The notes beneath the pieces were generated by a model. The model did not search any database and was not told where the DNA came from. It saw only the letters and a list, made by a program, of their open reading frames with translations. Made by a program: the position numbers and the translations under genes. A DNA stretch of 64,000 nt from Streptomyces cellulosae (GTDB taxonomy: Bacteria; Actinomycetota; Actinomycetes; Streptomycetales; Streptomycetaceae): positions 62,001-126,000 of the forward strand of contig NZ_JOEV01000021.1 of the NCBI RefSeq assembly GCF_000721105.1. Direction: 5' to 3'. Shown piece after piece: positions 7,635-16,970 of the stretch. How positions within the stretch are numbered: the first letter of the stretch is position 1; each line of letters opens with the position of its first letter.

Positions 7635-8327
7635 ATGAGCGAGCGTGCAGTTCTGGAGGTGATCGCCCTCGATGTCGAGGACGCGGTCGCCGCCCAGGCC
7701 GGAGGCGCGGACCGCCTCGAACTGGTCACCGACATGGCGGCGGACGGGCTCACCCCGCCGGTCGGGACCTTCGCGCGGATCCGGGCCTCCGTCGACATCG
7801 CCCTGCGCGTGATGCTGCGGCTGTCGGACGGGTTCGCGGCGGCCGACGTGGAACCGTTGGTCCGGGTCGCCGGGGAGCTGCGCGAGGCCGGGGCCGAGGA
7901 GTTCGTGCTCGGGTTCCTCGATGGGGACGGCGGGGTGGACCTGGCGGCCGTGGAGCGCGTGGTGGGCGTCCTGGACGGCTGCCGCTGGACGTTCCACCGG
8001 GCGATCGACCACGCCGCCGACCGGGACACGCTGCGCAAGCAGCTGGACGGACTGCCGGGGCTCGACGCGTATCTGACGGCGGGATCGGCGGCCGGGGTGG
8101 ACGCCGGGCTCCCCACGTTGCTCCACGAGGCGGAGCTCGGCGGGGAGCCGGGCTACGAGCAGCGGTTGCTGGTGGGCGGCGGCCTGCGGCTGGATCACGT
8201 CCCGCGGCTGATGGCCGCCGGGATCGACGCGTTCCACATCGGCGGGGCCGCGAGGCCCGGCGGCTGGGAGCGGGAGGTCTCGGCGGCGGCCGTCGCGGAG
8301 TGGCGGGGAGTGCTGGACGGGGCGTGA
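7635..8327 (+). CDS. cutC: CutC-family TIM-barrel protein
   Basis: 230 residues covering the CutC family from ALEVIALDVEDAVAAQAGGADRLELV through LTPPVGTF and CRWTFHRAIDH to the AFHIGGAAR motif at the C terminus. These residues line the barrel mouth. The family was named for copper homeostasis in E. coli, but a direct role in copper handling has been disputed, so the label should be read as a family name. No copper genes are near. A DasR-like operator lies in its promoter, and murQ lies 4.4 kb away, which hints at an amino-sugar connection (inference). An ATG at 7635 gives the start; the next gene is convergent. Confidence 0.93.
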   Translation: MSERAVLEVIALDVEDAVAAQAGGADRLELVTDMAADGLTPPVGTFARIRASVDIALRVMLRLSDGFAAADVEPLVRVAGELREAGAEEFVLGFLDGDGGVDLAAVERVVGVLDGCRWTFHRAIDHAADRDTLRKQLDGLPGLDAYLTAGSAAGVDAGLPTLLHEAELGGEPGYEQRLLVGGGLRLDHVPRLMAAGIDAFHIGGAARPGGWEREVSAAAVAEWRGVLDGA

Positions 8328-8437
8328 GCCCTTCCCTCGCCGTCCCGAGCCTTCCCTCGCGCGTCCCTCGCCCTTCCCTCGCCGTCCCGAGCCCGTCCCG
8401 AGCCCGTCCCTCGCCCTTTCCGCGCCCTTCCCGAGCT
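8328..8437. repeat. imperfect tandem repeats after cutC
   Basis: Immediately after the cutC stop the sequence is a run of pyrimidine-rich units built from CCTTCCCTCGCC and GTCCCGAGCC, repeated with variation up to the stop of the convergent HelD-type gene. The unit length is irregular at 10-20 bp. It could act as a weak bidirectional terminator or be slippage-generated filler. No gene is visible in it. Confidence 0.7.
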
Positions 8438-10505
8438 ATGAGAGCTGCGGGGGCAGCGGGGCCGTGTGGGTCACGATCAGGCCCGAGACGGCTCGGGTGA
8501 GGGCGACGTAGAGGCGGCGCAGGCCTGTGCGTTCGTCCGGTTCGCCGTCGACCACGGCCTGCGGCTCGTCGAGGACCACGTAGTCGTACTCCAGCCCTTT
8601 GGCGAGGGAGGCGGGGACCAGGGTGAGGCGGGTTTCGTACGTCGTCTCCTCGCCGGGCGACAGGTGGCCGATGCCGGCCGCCCCGAGCGCCTCCGTCAGG
8701 GCCGGGACACGGGCGTCCGCGACGATCAGCCCCGTGGAGCCCTCGTTGCGCAGCAACTCCTCGCACGCCGCGACCACTTCGGCGGTGTCGGTGATCTCGC
8801 GCAGGTCGAAGAAGCCCGGGTTCTCGCGGACCGACGCGACCGGGGTCAGGCCCGGGGCGATGTGGGGCAGGAGGCGGGAGGCGTACGTGATGACGTCGGT
8901 CGGGACGCGGAAACCGGCCGTCAGCTCCTCGATCACGCCGTCCGTCTTGCCGAGGTGGGCGAGGGCCTCTTCCCAGCTGCGGGTGGCCCAGGGGGTGGTG
9001 CCCTGGGCGAGGTCGCCGAGAACGGTCGCCGAGCCGGTGGTGCAGCGGCGGCCGACGGCCCGGTACTGCATGGGGGAGAGGTCCTGAGCCTCGTCCAGCA
9101 CCACATGGCCGAGCGAGTGCGTGCGCTGGATCAGGTCCCGCGCCTCGTCGATCAGCACCGCGTCCGCGGGCGCCCACTTGGCCGACTTCACGCTGCGGAC
9201 CGGCTTCGCCCACAGGATCGTCTTCTGCTCGTCCACGCTGAGGACCCCGTCCGCGTGTACGGCGAGGAAGTCCGCGTCCGTCAGCAGGCGCAGGACGAGT
9301 TTCGCCGGGTCGACAGGCGGCCAGACCTGCTTGACCGCCGCCTTCACCGCCGCGTTGCGGGCCACAGCGTCCTGCACCCGGTCGTCCGGGGCCTCCCCCG
9401 AGCGTTCCATCTGCACCAGCACGGAGTGCGCGACGCGCTGCGGGAGGGCCTCGCGGGCGGCGCCGTAGCGGATGTCCCGGTCCAGCAACTCACGGACGAT
9501 GTCCTCCAGTTCGTACGCCGGGACACGCCAGCGACGCGAGCCGCGCACCACGACGACCGGTTCGGTGGGCATCGCCACGTGCGAGTAGAGGGCCCGGCGC
9601 AGCACCTGAGCCATCCTCGCGTCGCCCTTGACGACCGCCGCCGCCGCGTCGTCCGTACCGCGCACCTCCACGTGCGCGACCAGGTCGTCGACCGTGGCCT
9701 GGCGGACCGTCAGCTCACCGAGCGCGGGCAGCACCTGCTCGATGTAGTGCAGGAAGGACCGGTTCGGCCCGATGACCAGGGTGCCGGTGCGGGCCAGGCG
9801 CTCGCGGTGGGCGTACAGGAGGTAGGCGACCCGGTGCAGACCGACGGCCGTCTTTCCGGTCCCCGGGCCTCCCTGCACGCAGACCGTCCCGCCCAGACCG
9901 CTGCGTACGATCTCGTCCTGCTCGGGCTGGATCGTCGCCACGATGTCGCGCATCGGGCCGACGCGTGGGCGCTCGATCTCCTGCTGGAGCAGCTTGCTGG
10001 TGGCGGCCGCCCCCGAGGGATCGGCCGGTTCGGAGAGGTGCTCGTCCTCGTACGCCGTGAGGTCACCGCCCGTGTAGCCGAAGCGGCGGCGCAGCGCGAT
10101 GTCCATCGGGTCCTTCTTGGAGGCCCGGTAGAACGGCTGCGAGACCGGGGCACGCCAGTCGATGACCATCGGGTCGCCGTCCTGGTCGTGCACGTGCCGG
10201 CGCCCGATGTAGAAGCGTTCGCCGTCCGCGCCCTCCGCCTGGTCGGCGCCCGGAGCGTGCAGGTAGTCGAGGCGGCCGAAGAACAGCGGAGTGTGACTGA
10301 GGTCGGCGAGCGCCTTGATCCGGTCGTCGATCTGACGGGAGAGGACCTCGGCGTTGACCCAGTTCGCGGTGACGTCGCTGATGTCGAGCGACTCGACGTC
10401 CTCCCGCATGGACCGCAGGGCGGCACGGGAGTGGGCGAGGTGGGAGCGTTCTCGGGCGAGGGGGTCGAGAGGGGCGTCACCGACGGGCGTGGACGGCCTG
10501 GACAA
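8436..10505 (-). CDS. HelD-type RNA polymerase-associated motor ATPase (HelR-like)
   Basis: 689 residues from a TTG at 10505 that has GGAGG 8-9 nt upstream; codons up to 10613 are open but carry no SD. It is a UvrD/Rep-like superfamily 1 protein: Walker A CVQGGPGTGKTAVGLHRVAYL, Walker B/motif II VVLDEAQDLSPMQYRAVGR, motif III GDLAQGTTPW, and motif VI RLYVALTRAVSGL. An N-terminal coiled-coil region precedes the first ATPase half, as in HelD. HelD recycles stalled RNA polymerase; the actinobacterial relative HelR also displaces rifamycins (known). Which subclass this is cannot be fixed by eye. A flavoprotein monooxygenase gene diverges from it. Confidence 0.9.
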   Translation of the reverse strand: MSRPSTPVGDAPLDPLARERSHLAHSRAALRSMREDVESLDISDVTANWVNAEVLSRQIDDRIKALADLSHTPLFFGRLDYLHAPGADQAEGADGERFYIGRRHVHDQDGDPMVIDWRAPVSQPFYRASKKDPMDIALRRRFGYTGGDLTAYEDEHLSEPADPSGAAATSKLLQQEIERPRVGPMRDIVATIQPEQDEIVRSGLGGTVCVQGGPGTGKTAVGLHRVAYLLYAHRERLARTGTLVIGPNRSFLHYIEQVLPALGELTVRQATVDDLVAHVEVRGTDDAAAAVVKGDARMAQVLRRALYSHVAMPTEPVVVVRGSRRWRVPAYELEDIVRELLDRDIRYGAAREALPQRVAHSVLVQMERSGEAPDDRVQDAVARNAAVKAAVKQVWPPVDPAKLVLRLLTDADFLAVHADGVLSVDEQKTILWAKPVRSVKSAKWAPADAVLIDEARDLIQRTHSLGHVVLDEAQDLSPMQYRAVGRRCTTGSATVLGDLAQGTTPWATRSWEEALAHLGKTDGVIEELTAGFRVPTDVITYASRLLPHIAPGLTPVASVRENPGFFDLREITDTAEVVAACEELLRNEGSTGLIVADARVPALTEALGAAGIGHLSPGEETTYETRLTLVPASLAKGLEYDYVVLDEPQAVVDGEPDERTGLRRLYVALTRAVSGLIVTHTAPLPPQLS

Positions 10506-10661
10506 GGGGGTGCCTCCGGGGGGCCAGCGGGATACGCGGCTGCGGGATTCGCGGTTGCGGGGTGCCGGCCGGTTTCCGTCCGGGCGGCTGCACTCCGTGC
10601 GGGAGGCGGGCAAGAGCGGAGATTGTAGGTGAGTTCACCAGGCGGCAGCCAATGAGTTTTT

Positions 10662-10687
10662 CCGGAAGTAGGCTGCGGTTCTTCCGG
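10662..10687. promoter_or_regulatory. inverted repeat in the HelD/monooxygenase divergent promoter region
   Basis: CCGGAA at 10662-10667 is mirrored by TTCCGG at 10682-10687 with 14 nt between. A second palindrome, GGTGAGTTCACC, lies at 10628-10639, and the inverted sequence GAACTCACC recurs near 10717. These are the only strong dyads in the 250-bp space between the two divergent starts, so they are candidate operators. I could not match them with confidence to the rifamycin-associated element known from helR promoters. Confidence 0.4.
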
Positions 10688-10757
10688 GGAGCTTGCACTC
10701 CTCTTGCCTCGTCGTCGAACTCACCGCCTGCGTATGAGAGTTGAGGTTTGGGACCAC

Positions 10758-12170
10758 ATGCCTGAAGGATTACCCGGACGGACTGAAGAACCCGCCCCCG
10801 GCCGCCCCACCGCACTCGTCGTCGGCGGCAGTGTCACCGGCCTGTTCGTCGCCGCCGCGCTCGCCGAGTTCGCCGACGTCACCGTCGTCGAACGCGACAC
10901 CCTCCCGGACGGGCCGGTGCCCCGGCGCGGGGTACCGCAGGCCCGCCACGCGCACCTGGTGTGGAGCGGCGGGGTGCGGGCGTTCGACGCGTTGCTGCCC
11001 GGGCTGGTCGACGAGATCGTCGGACGGGGCGCCCGGCTGGTCCACGTCACGGGCGACATGGTCTCGCGGACCCCCAACGAGATCTGGTTCCGCCGGTTCC
11101 GGGCCACCCCCCACCGCATCCTGGTCTGCTCCCGGGACCTGCTGGACTCGGTGATCCGGGAGCGGGTGCTCGCCGACGCCCGCGTCACGCTCCGCGCGGG
11201 TACGACCGTGTCGGCGCTGGAGGGCGCGGGCGGCCGGGTCACCGGAGTCCGGGACGACCAGGGGCGGATCCTGACCGCCGACCTCGTCGTGGACGCCTCC
11301 GGCCGCGGCTCCCAGGCCCCGCGTTGGCTGACCGACCTCGGCCTGCCCCAGGTCGCCGAACGCGAGGTCAACGCCGGTCTCGCCTATGCCACCCGCCTCT
11401 ACCGCGCCCCGGGCACGACCGCGGACGCCGGCTTCCCGCTCGTCAACGTGCAGGCCAACCCGGCCAAGGCCCCCGGCCGCGGCGGCGTCATCCTCCCGGT
11501 CGAGGACGGCCGCTGGATCGTCACCCTCGCCGGCACCCGGGGCGGGGAACCCACCGGAGACCCGGACGCGTTCGTCGACTTCGCCCTCGGGCTCGGCGAC
11601 CCGGTCATCGGCGAGCTGATCAAGGACGCCACTCCACTGAGCGACGTGATGACCACGCGCAGCACCGCCAACCGGCGCCGCTACTACGAGAAGATGGCGC
11701 GCTGGCCCGACGGCTTCACGGTCCTCGGGGACGCCGTCGCCGGATACAACCCGGTCTACGGCCACGGGATCACCGTGGCCGCGCAGAGCGCCCTCGCCGT
11801 CCGGGACGTCCTGCGCGGCACGCCCCTCACCGCGTCCGGCACCGCGCGCCGCCTCCAGCGGGCGGCCGTCCGCCCGGTGGCCGCCGCCTGGGACCTGGCC
11901 GTCGGACAGGACGCCCGCTACCCCGGCGCGAGCCGGACGCCACCCACCGCCCTGGAGAGGTTCCTCTCCGCCTTCGTGGACCGGGCCGTCGCCACCGGCG
12001 CCCGCAACCCACGGGCCCTCGGCGCCCTGCTGGATGTCATGAGCCTGGAAAAGCCGGCCACGCGCCTGTTCTCCCCCGACGTGCTCGTCCCGATGCTGCT
12101 CGGCCCGAAGAAGCCGCATCTGCAGGGGCCACCCCTGACGGAGGCGGAACGCAAGGCGGCCAGGCCGTGA
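10758..12170 (+). CDS. FAD-dependent monooxygenase / oxidoreductase
   Basis: 470 residues from the ATG at 10758, with GAGG 11 nt upstream; an in-frame ATG at 10734 is the alternative. The N-terminal FAD fold reads ALVVGGSVTGLFVAAALAE followed by VTVVERD, and the second FAD motif is GFTVLGDAVAGYNPVYGHG near residue 330. This is the group A-like flavoprotein hydroxylase layout seen in secondary-metabolite tailoring and in drug inactivation. No biosynthetic cluster surrounds it. It diverges from the HelD-type gene, so a joint stress or antibiotic response is possible (inference). The substrate is unknown. Confidence 0.88.
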   Translation: MPEGLPGRTEEPAPGRPTALVVGGSVTGLFVAAALAEFADVTVVERDTLPDGPVPRRGVPQARHAHLVWSGGVRAFDALLPGLVDEIVGRGARLVHVTGDMVSRTPNEIWFRRFRATPHRILVCSRDLLDSVIRERVLADARVTLRAGTTVSALEGAGGRVTGVRDDQGRILTADLVVDASGRGSQAPRWLTDLGLPQVAEREVNAGLAYATRLYRAPGTTADAGFPLVNVQANPAKAPGRGGVILPVEDGRWIVTLAGTRGGEPTGDPDAFVDFALGLGDPVIGELIKDATPLSDVMTTRSTANRRRYYEKMARWPDGFTVLGDAVAGYNPVYGHGITVAAQSALAVRDVLRGTPLTASGTARRLQRAAVRPVAAAWDLAVGQDARYPGASRTPPTALERFLSAFVDRAVATGARNPRALGALLDVMSLEKPATRLFSPDVLVPMLLGPKKPHLQGPPLTEAERKAARP

Positions 12171-12358
12171 GGCCCTGACGGAAGCCGCCGACTCCTTGGA
12201 GAAGCCGATCCTCGGCGGAGCCGACCCCTAGGGGGAGAGGTGAGGGAAGCCCTCCACCCTGCGGGCGGCCCCGTCAACCGCAAGTACTACGCGGCGAGCG
12301 CTCGGGTTGGCCCCGCAGACCGATGCGGTTCCCGCCCGGGAAGAGCAACCATGGAGAC

Positions 12359-12544
12359 ATGAGCGCAGCAACCATCACCCCAGCTCCGCGCCCGCCCCGC
12401 CCGGCCGGCGCGACCCCTGTCCTCGGCAGCCACCGTCACGTCGTCGGCGAGGCCCTGCGAGCCGTGAAGGTCTTCGCGGGCGCCGCCTTCGACGTCATGG
12501 TCCTCGGTGAGTACGGCGAAGAGGCCGGCGTCCGCCGCAAGTGA
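12359..12544 (+). CDS. small conserved hypothetical protein, 61 aa
   Basis: Starts at the ATG at 12359; GGAG stands only 3-4 nt ahead, so translation initiation may be unusual. After a Pro/Ala-rich N terminus the protein carries a compact block, VLGSHRHVVGEALRAVKVF, then AAFDVMVLGEYGEEAGV. I recall this block from small Streptomyces proteins beside XPB-type helicases, without a known function. The stop codon sits in the first of three tandem 19-20 bp repeats. Confidence 0.6.
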   Translation: MSAATITPAPRPPRPAGATPVLGSHRHVVGEALRAVKVFAGAAFDVMVLGEYGEEAGVRRK

Positions 12545-12593
12545 CCCTGTTCAACCGCAGGTGACCCTGTCGACCGCAAGTGACCCGGTTCAA
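12535..12593. repeat. three tandem 19-20 bp repeats over a stop codon
   Basis: Three units, CCGCAAGTGACCCTGTTCAA at 12535, a variant at 12555 and another at 12574, run from the last codons of the 61-residue gene through its stop to the start of the convergent helicase gene's 3' end. Each unit repeats the AAG-TGA context. It looks like slippage or duplication of the gene's 3' end. Confidence 0.75.
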
Positions 12594-12602
12594 GCGGCCA
12601 GG

Positions 12603-14246
12603 TCAGCTCTCCGCCAGCAGCTCGTCCGCGTCCATGATCCGGTAGGCGTACCCCTGCTCCGCCAGGAACCGCTGACGGTGCGCGGCGAAGTCCTGGTCGA
12701 GGGTGTCGCGCGCGACGACCGAGTAGAAGTGGGCCTGGTGCCCGTCCGCCTTGGGCCGCAGCACCCGTCCCAGCCGCTGCGCCTCCTCCTGCCGCGAGCC
12801 GAAGGTGCCCGAGACCTGGACGGCGACCGTCGCCTCCGGCAGGTCGATCGAGAAGTTCGCGACCTTCGACACCACGAGCACACTGATCTCGCCCTGCCGG
12901 AAGGCCTCGAAGAGCTTCTCCCGCTGCGCGTTCGAGGTCTCGCCCTTGATGACCGGCGCGTCGAGATGCTCCCCCAGCTCGTCCAGCTGGTCGATGTACT
13001 GCCCGATGACGAGGATCTGCTGCCCGGCGAACCGTCGCACGATGGCCTCGGTCACCTTCCGCTTGGTCACGGTCGTGGCGCAGAAGCGGTACTTCTCCTC
13101 GGTCTCGGCGGTGGCGTAGGCGAGCCGCTCGGAGTCGGTGAGGTTCACCCGGACCTCGACACAGTCGGCGGGCGCGATGTACCCCTGGGCCTCGATCTCC
13201 TTCCACGGCGCGTCGAACCGCTTGGGCCCGATCAGCGAGAACACGTCCGACTCGCGTCCGTCCTCCCGCACCAGCGTCGCGGTCAGCCCGAGCCGCCGCC
13301 GGGCCTGCAGATCCGCCGTGAACTTGAAGACGGGCGCGGGCAGCAGGTGCACCTCGTCGTAGAGGATCAGCCCCCAGTCCCGGGAGTCGAACAGCTCCAA
13401 GTGCGGGTAGACACCCTTCCGGCGGGTCGTCAGCACCTGGTACGTGGCGATGGTGACGGGCCGGATCTCCTTCCTGGTCCCGCTGTACTCGCCGATCTCG
13501 TCCTCGGTCAGCGAGGTCCGCTTCACCAGCTCGTGCTTCCACTGCCGGGCCGAGACCGTGTTGGTGACGAGGATCAGCGTGGTCGACTTCGCCTGGGCCA
13601 TGGCCCCGGCCCCGACCAGCGTCTTGCCGGCACCGCACGGCAGGACGACCACGCCCGAGCCGCCGTGCCAGAAGTTCTCCACGGCCTGCTTCTGGTAGGG
13701 CCGCAGGGCCCATCCGTCCTCGTCCAGCTCGATCGCGTGCGCCTCACCGTCCACGTACCCGGCGAGGTCCTCGGCCGGCCAGCCCAGTCGCAGCAGCGTC
13801 TGCTTGATCTGTCCGCGCTCGGAGGGGTGCACGACGACGGTGTCGGGGTCGATGCGGTTGCCGACCAGCGGAGCGATCCGCTTCGACCGCAGCACCTCCT
13901 CCAGCACCGGACGGTCGGTGGTCGTCAGCACGAGCCCGTGCGCGGGGTGCTTGCTGAGCGTCAGCCGCCCGTACCGGTCCATCGTCTCGGCGATGTCCAC
14001 CAGCAGCGCGTGCGGCACCGGGTACCGGCTGAACTGCACCAGCGCGTCCACGACCTGCTCGGCGTCGTGCCCGGCCGCCCTCGCGTTCCACAACCCCAGC
14101 GGCGTCACCCGGTAGGTGTGGATGTGCTCCGGCGCCCGCTCCAGCTCCGCGAACGGCGCGATGGCCCGACGGCAGTCGTCGGCCTGCTCGTGGTCGACTT
14201 CCAGGAGCAGGGTCTTGTCGGACTGGACGATCAGGGGACCATTCAC
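12603..14246 (-). CDS. XPB-type DNA repair helicase (superfamily 2)
   Basis: 547 residues, full length for the bacterial XPB (XPB/Ssl2) family. The N-terminal damage-recognition-like domain is followed by Q-motif-like LRPYQKQAV, Walker A VVLPCGAGKTLVG, the DEVH box (LILYDEVHLLPA), motif III LGLTATLVREDGRESDV with the RED element, and motif VI QRLGRVLRPK. It unwinds DNA 3'-5' in repair or recombination (known of the family). A large helicase-associated protein lies 81 bp upstream on the same strand, an arrangement I recall as conserved in Streptomyces, and the two may work together. Confidence 0.96.
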   Translation of the reverse strand: MNGPLIVQSDKTLLLEVDHEQADDCRRAIAPFAELERAPEHIHTYRVTPLGLWNARAAGHDAEQVVDALVQFSRYPVPHALLVDIAETMDRYGRLTLSKHPAHGLVLTTTDRPVLEEVLRSKRIAPLVGNRIDPDTVVVHPSERGQIKQTLLRLGWPAEDLAGYVDGEAHAIELDEDGWALRPYQKQAVENFWHGGSGVVVLPCGAGKTLVGAGAMAQAKSTTLILVTNTVSARQWKHELVKRTSLTEDEIGEYSGTRKEIRPVTIATYQVLTTRRKGVYPHLELFDSRDWGLILYDEVHLLPAPVFKFTADLQARRRLGLTATLVREDGRESDVFSLIGPKRFDAPWKEIEAQGYIAPADCVEVRVNLTDSERLAYATAETEEKYRFCATTVTKRKVTEAIVRRFAGQQILVIGQYIDQLDELGEHLDAPVIKGETSNAQREKLFEAFRQGEISVLVVSKVANFSIDLPEATVAVQVSGTFGSRQEEAQRLGRVLRPKADGHQAHFYSVVARDTLDQDFAAHRQRFLAEQGYAYRIMDADELLAES

Positions 14247-14327
14247 GCGCGGTTGCCTTTCTGCCTGTGGCTGGCGTGGCTCTGCCCGGCCAAACCTCCA
14301 GTGTGCCGTACGGCGCGCGGAAGCGGG

Positions 14328-16970
14328 TCAGTCGTCCGCCAGTTCCGCCACCCCGGTCACGCGGTGCAGCGGGTACGTCCTGACCTCGTCCGCCGTGTGG
14401 TCGTACGCCGTCACGAAGCCGCCCTCGACGCGGATCGGGGCGATGACGCGCTGGGTGGCGGAGCCCTCGGCGTTGACGTAGCCGATCCAGACGGTCTCGC
14501 CGGTGAGGACGGCCGCCTGCATGGTGGCGAGGGTCTCGGCGGCGCTGGTGCGCGGGAGTTCACCGCCGGCCGGGTCGGCCGAGGTCGGCTTGCGGGGGGT
14601 GGTGGACGCCAGGTCGCCCGCGCGGATGGCGCGGATCGCGGAGGTCAGGAGGTTCGGGTCGGGGGTCGGCGGGCCGTCCGGGACCGGCTCGGGAGCCGTG
14701 CGGGGCGGGGTGCGGTGGGCGAGGGCGCGGGTGATCAGTACGTCGCCCTCGGCGGACTCGGCGGCCGGGGCGAAGCCCATCGCGCGCAGGCCGTCGAGGA
14801 GCGCGGCCGGGTCGGCCTGGGTGGCCAGCACGGTCGGGGCCAGCCGGCGCAGCCGCAGCCCCGCGGCACGCTTGTCGGCCATGATCTCGTTGAGCATCGC
14901 GTCGTCGTCGCAGCGGACGTACGCCGAGGTCGCGCCCACGCGCAGGTGGCCGTGGCGGCGGGCCACGTCGTCGATCAGGTAGGCGAGGGGCTGCGGGACC
15001 GGCGTACGGGAGTGCTCGGCGAGGAAGGCGTGCAGGTCGGAGGCGGCCCGGCCGGAGTCGAGCGCGCGCCGTACCGAGGCGGGCGTGAACCGGTACACGG
15101 TCGCCCCGCCCTTCGACTCGACCTCCGCCAGCACGTCCAGCATGTCCGCGAGCGGCCGCTGGAGCGGGCCCGGCGCCACCGCCGTCAGGTCAGCCTGCAG
15201 CAGCACGTGGTCCAGGGGCTCGGGCAGCAGGGGCGCGAGCAGCCGGGCGGCCGCCGCGGAGGCGACGGCCTGCTCGGGGGGCGTGAGCGGTGACAGGGCG
15301 TGTGCCGGGACCGCGTGATGGTGGACGGGCAGTTTGTCGCCAGGCCCCGAGGCCGCAGCCGTGTCGCCAGGACCCGACGAGGGAGCCGAGCTGCCGCCAG
15401 GAGCCGAGGAGGCGTCGACCCCGCTCCCCGCCCGACGGCCACCGGCCTTCGTCGTCCCGGAGGAAGCGCCCGCCGCCGGCTTCCCGGCCGGCGCTCCGAT
15501 CAGCGCACGCCCGTGCCCCGACAGCGCCCCCCGCCCGGTCACCCCCAGCAGTTCCGCCTCGGTCAGCGTCCAGCGGGCGAGCCGGGCGCGCAGGTCGTCG
15601 TCACGCTGCGGGCCGCGCAGGGGCCGCTCCCAGCGCAGACGGGCCAGTACCGACTCGGCGGCCGGTGCGGTCCCCTCCGGCAGCCCGGCCAGCAGGACCA
15701 GCACCCGATGCCGTACCTCGGGGGCGGCCGAGCGGTCGAGGCCCGGGCCGAGGGCCGACAACGTACGTTCCTTCGCGTCCCGTCCGCCGACCAGCCCCGG
15801 TGTCCGGGTCGCCGCCAGCCAGGCCTCGGCGAGGCGGGTCCAGCGCTGGGCCGGGGGCTGCTCCAGCCACTCGTCGTAGGCCGGGGTCGCCGCGTACCGC
15901 TCGTCGGCCTCGTTGTCGGAGGCGACCAGGCCCGCCGCGTAGGCGAGCTCGACCCAGAAGGCGGCGACGGGCTCGGAGACGTCGAGGGCGACGGCGGTCC
16001 GCTTCAGGTCACGGACGCTGAGACCGCCGGCCCGCAGCACCGCGGGGCCGCCCTCGTCCCAGTCCTTCAGCAGCTCCTCGACGGTCGCCAACGCGGTGTA
16101 CGCCTGCCCGGCAGCCGTCGCGTCCACCACCTGTGGGCGGTGCGTGGCGGCGGCCTCCACCGCGGGCGGCAACGGCTCGGCGGCGCGGTGCGCGCGGCCC
16201 TCGCGCAGGTGCAGGGCCACCTCGCGGGGGAGTACGACCGTGCCGGGCGCCGTCGGCAGCAGCAGCCCCCGGTCCAGGAGCCAGCGCAGATGGGCCGCCG
16301 GGTCGGCGGTGACCTGACCGTACGGCGGGCCCCAGACCAGGCGGGACAGCACCTCCCGGGACTCGGCCGGCGCCCCGGCGAGCAGTTTCGCCATCCGCCT
16401 GCGGTCGGTGAACAGCGTCATGAGGGAGGTGACCGCGGACACCGAGTCGTGGGTCGTGGGCAGCCCGGCCGTCGTCACCAGCTCCTGGATACGGCCCGGC
16501 GACATGCCCGCGGTCGCCTCCTGCACGGTCGGGCCCAGACCGGTCGGGGACGGGTGCTGCGGGGAGGGCGCGAGCAGCTCACGGGCGGTGCGGACGAGCC
16601 GGAGGCGGTCGTCGGCACCCCACACCAGGGCCTGCCCGCGCAGAGTGCCGAGCGCGCGGGGCAGCGCGGCGGTGACCGCCGGGTCGGCCGCGTCGCCCGC
16701 CATCAGCCCCGACAGCTCCTCGTACGGCGCCGGGTCCGCCGCCACCGCCAGCGCCTCCGCCGTCTGCAGCGCGAACCGGTCCAGCCGCTCCAGCGCGCGG
16801 ACCACCGACGCGCGGGTGCCGGCCCGGGTGGCGAGCTGGGTGAGGTCGGTGGGGACGGGGGTGATGAGGTCGGGGCGGGCGCGCAGGAGCGCGGCGAGGG
16901 ACCCGTCGTCCCGGGCGCGGAGATCCTCCGCGAGGGACCGGGGCGCCGCCGGCTTCTCATCGCTGCTCAT
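14328..16970 (-). CDS. large helicase-associated / WYL-type protein
   Basis: 880 residues from the ATG at 16970. A TACCGT hexamer 7-8 nt upstream without SD suggests a leaderless transcript; 25 earlier codons are open but unsupported. The body is alpha-helical (Helicase_C_3-like; VRALERLDRFALQTAEALAV near the N terminus). The last about 60 residues (VWIGYVNAEGSATQRVIAPIRVE..GFVTAYDH) look like a WYL ligand/nucleic-acid sensing module. A low-complexity Ala/Gly/Ser/Pro linker lies about residues 500-570. No ATPase motif is present. Being upstream of the XPB helicase, it is probably an accessory or regulatory partner (inference). Confidence 0.87.
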   Translation of the reverse strand: MSSDEKPAAPRSLAEDLRARDDGSLAALLRARPDLITPVPTDLTQLATRAGTRASVVRALERLDRFALQTAEALAVAADPAPYEELSGLMAGDAADPAVTAALPRALGTLRGQALVWGADDRLRLVRTARELLAPSPQHPSPTGLGPTVQEATAGMSPGRIQELVTTAGLPTTHDSVSAVTSLMTLFTDRRRMAKLLAGAPAESREVLSRLVWGPPYGQVTADPAAHLRWLLDRGLLLPTAPGTVVLPREVALHLREGRAHRAAEPLPPAVEAAATHRPQVVDATAAGQAYTALATVEELLKDWDEGGPAVLRAGGLSVRDLKRTAVALDVSEPVAAFWVELAYAAGLVASDNEADERYAATPAYDEWLEQPPAQRWTRLAEAWLAATRTPGLVGGRDAKERTLSALGPGLDRSAAPEVRHRVLVLLAGLPEGTAPAAESVLARLRWERPLRGPQRDDDLRARLARWTLTEAELLGVTGRGALSGHGRALIGAPAGKPAAGASSGTTKAGGRRAGSGVDASSAPGGSSAPSSGPGDTAAASGPGDKLPVHHHAVPAHALSPLTPPEQAVASAAAARLLAPLLPEPLDHVLLQADLTAVAPGPLQRPLADMLDVLAEVESKGGATVYRFTPASVRRALDSGRAASDLHAFLAEHSRTPVPQPLAYLIDDVARRHGHLRVGATSAYVRCDDDAMLNEIMADKRAAGLRLRRLAPTVLATQADPAALLDGLRAMGFAPAAESAEGDVLITRALAHRTPPRTAPEPVPDGPPTPDPNLLTSAIRAIRAGDLASTTPRKPTSADPAGGELPRTSAAETLATMQAAVLTGETVWIGYVNAEGSATQRVIAPIRVEGGFVTAYDHTADEVRTYPLHRVTGVAELADD

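Noticed and set aside
6057..8237. Extension of the 4980 minus-strand frame to 1085 residues
   Set aside because: Codons beyond 6056 run antisense through the HD, isomerase and cutC genes with low-complexity translation; the two-domain protein is complete without them.
10681..10720. CIRCE/HspR-like or rifamycin-associated element suggested by GCTTGCACTC near the HelD gene
   Set aside because: No matching second arm is present; the dyads actually seen nearby do not fit the CIRCE or HAIR patterns, and I cannot recall the RAE consensus well enough to assert a match.
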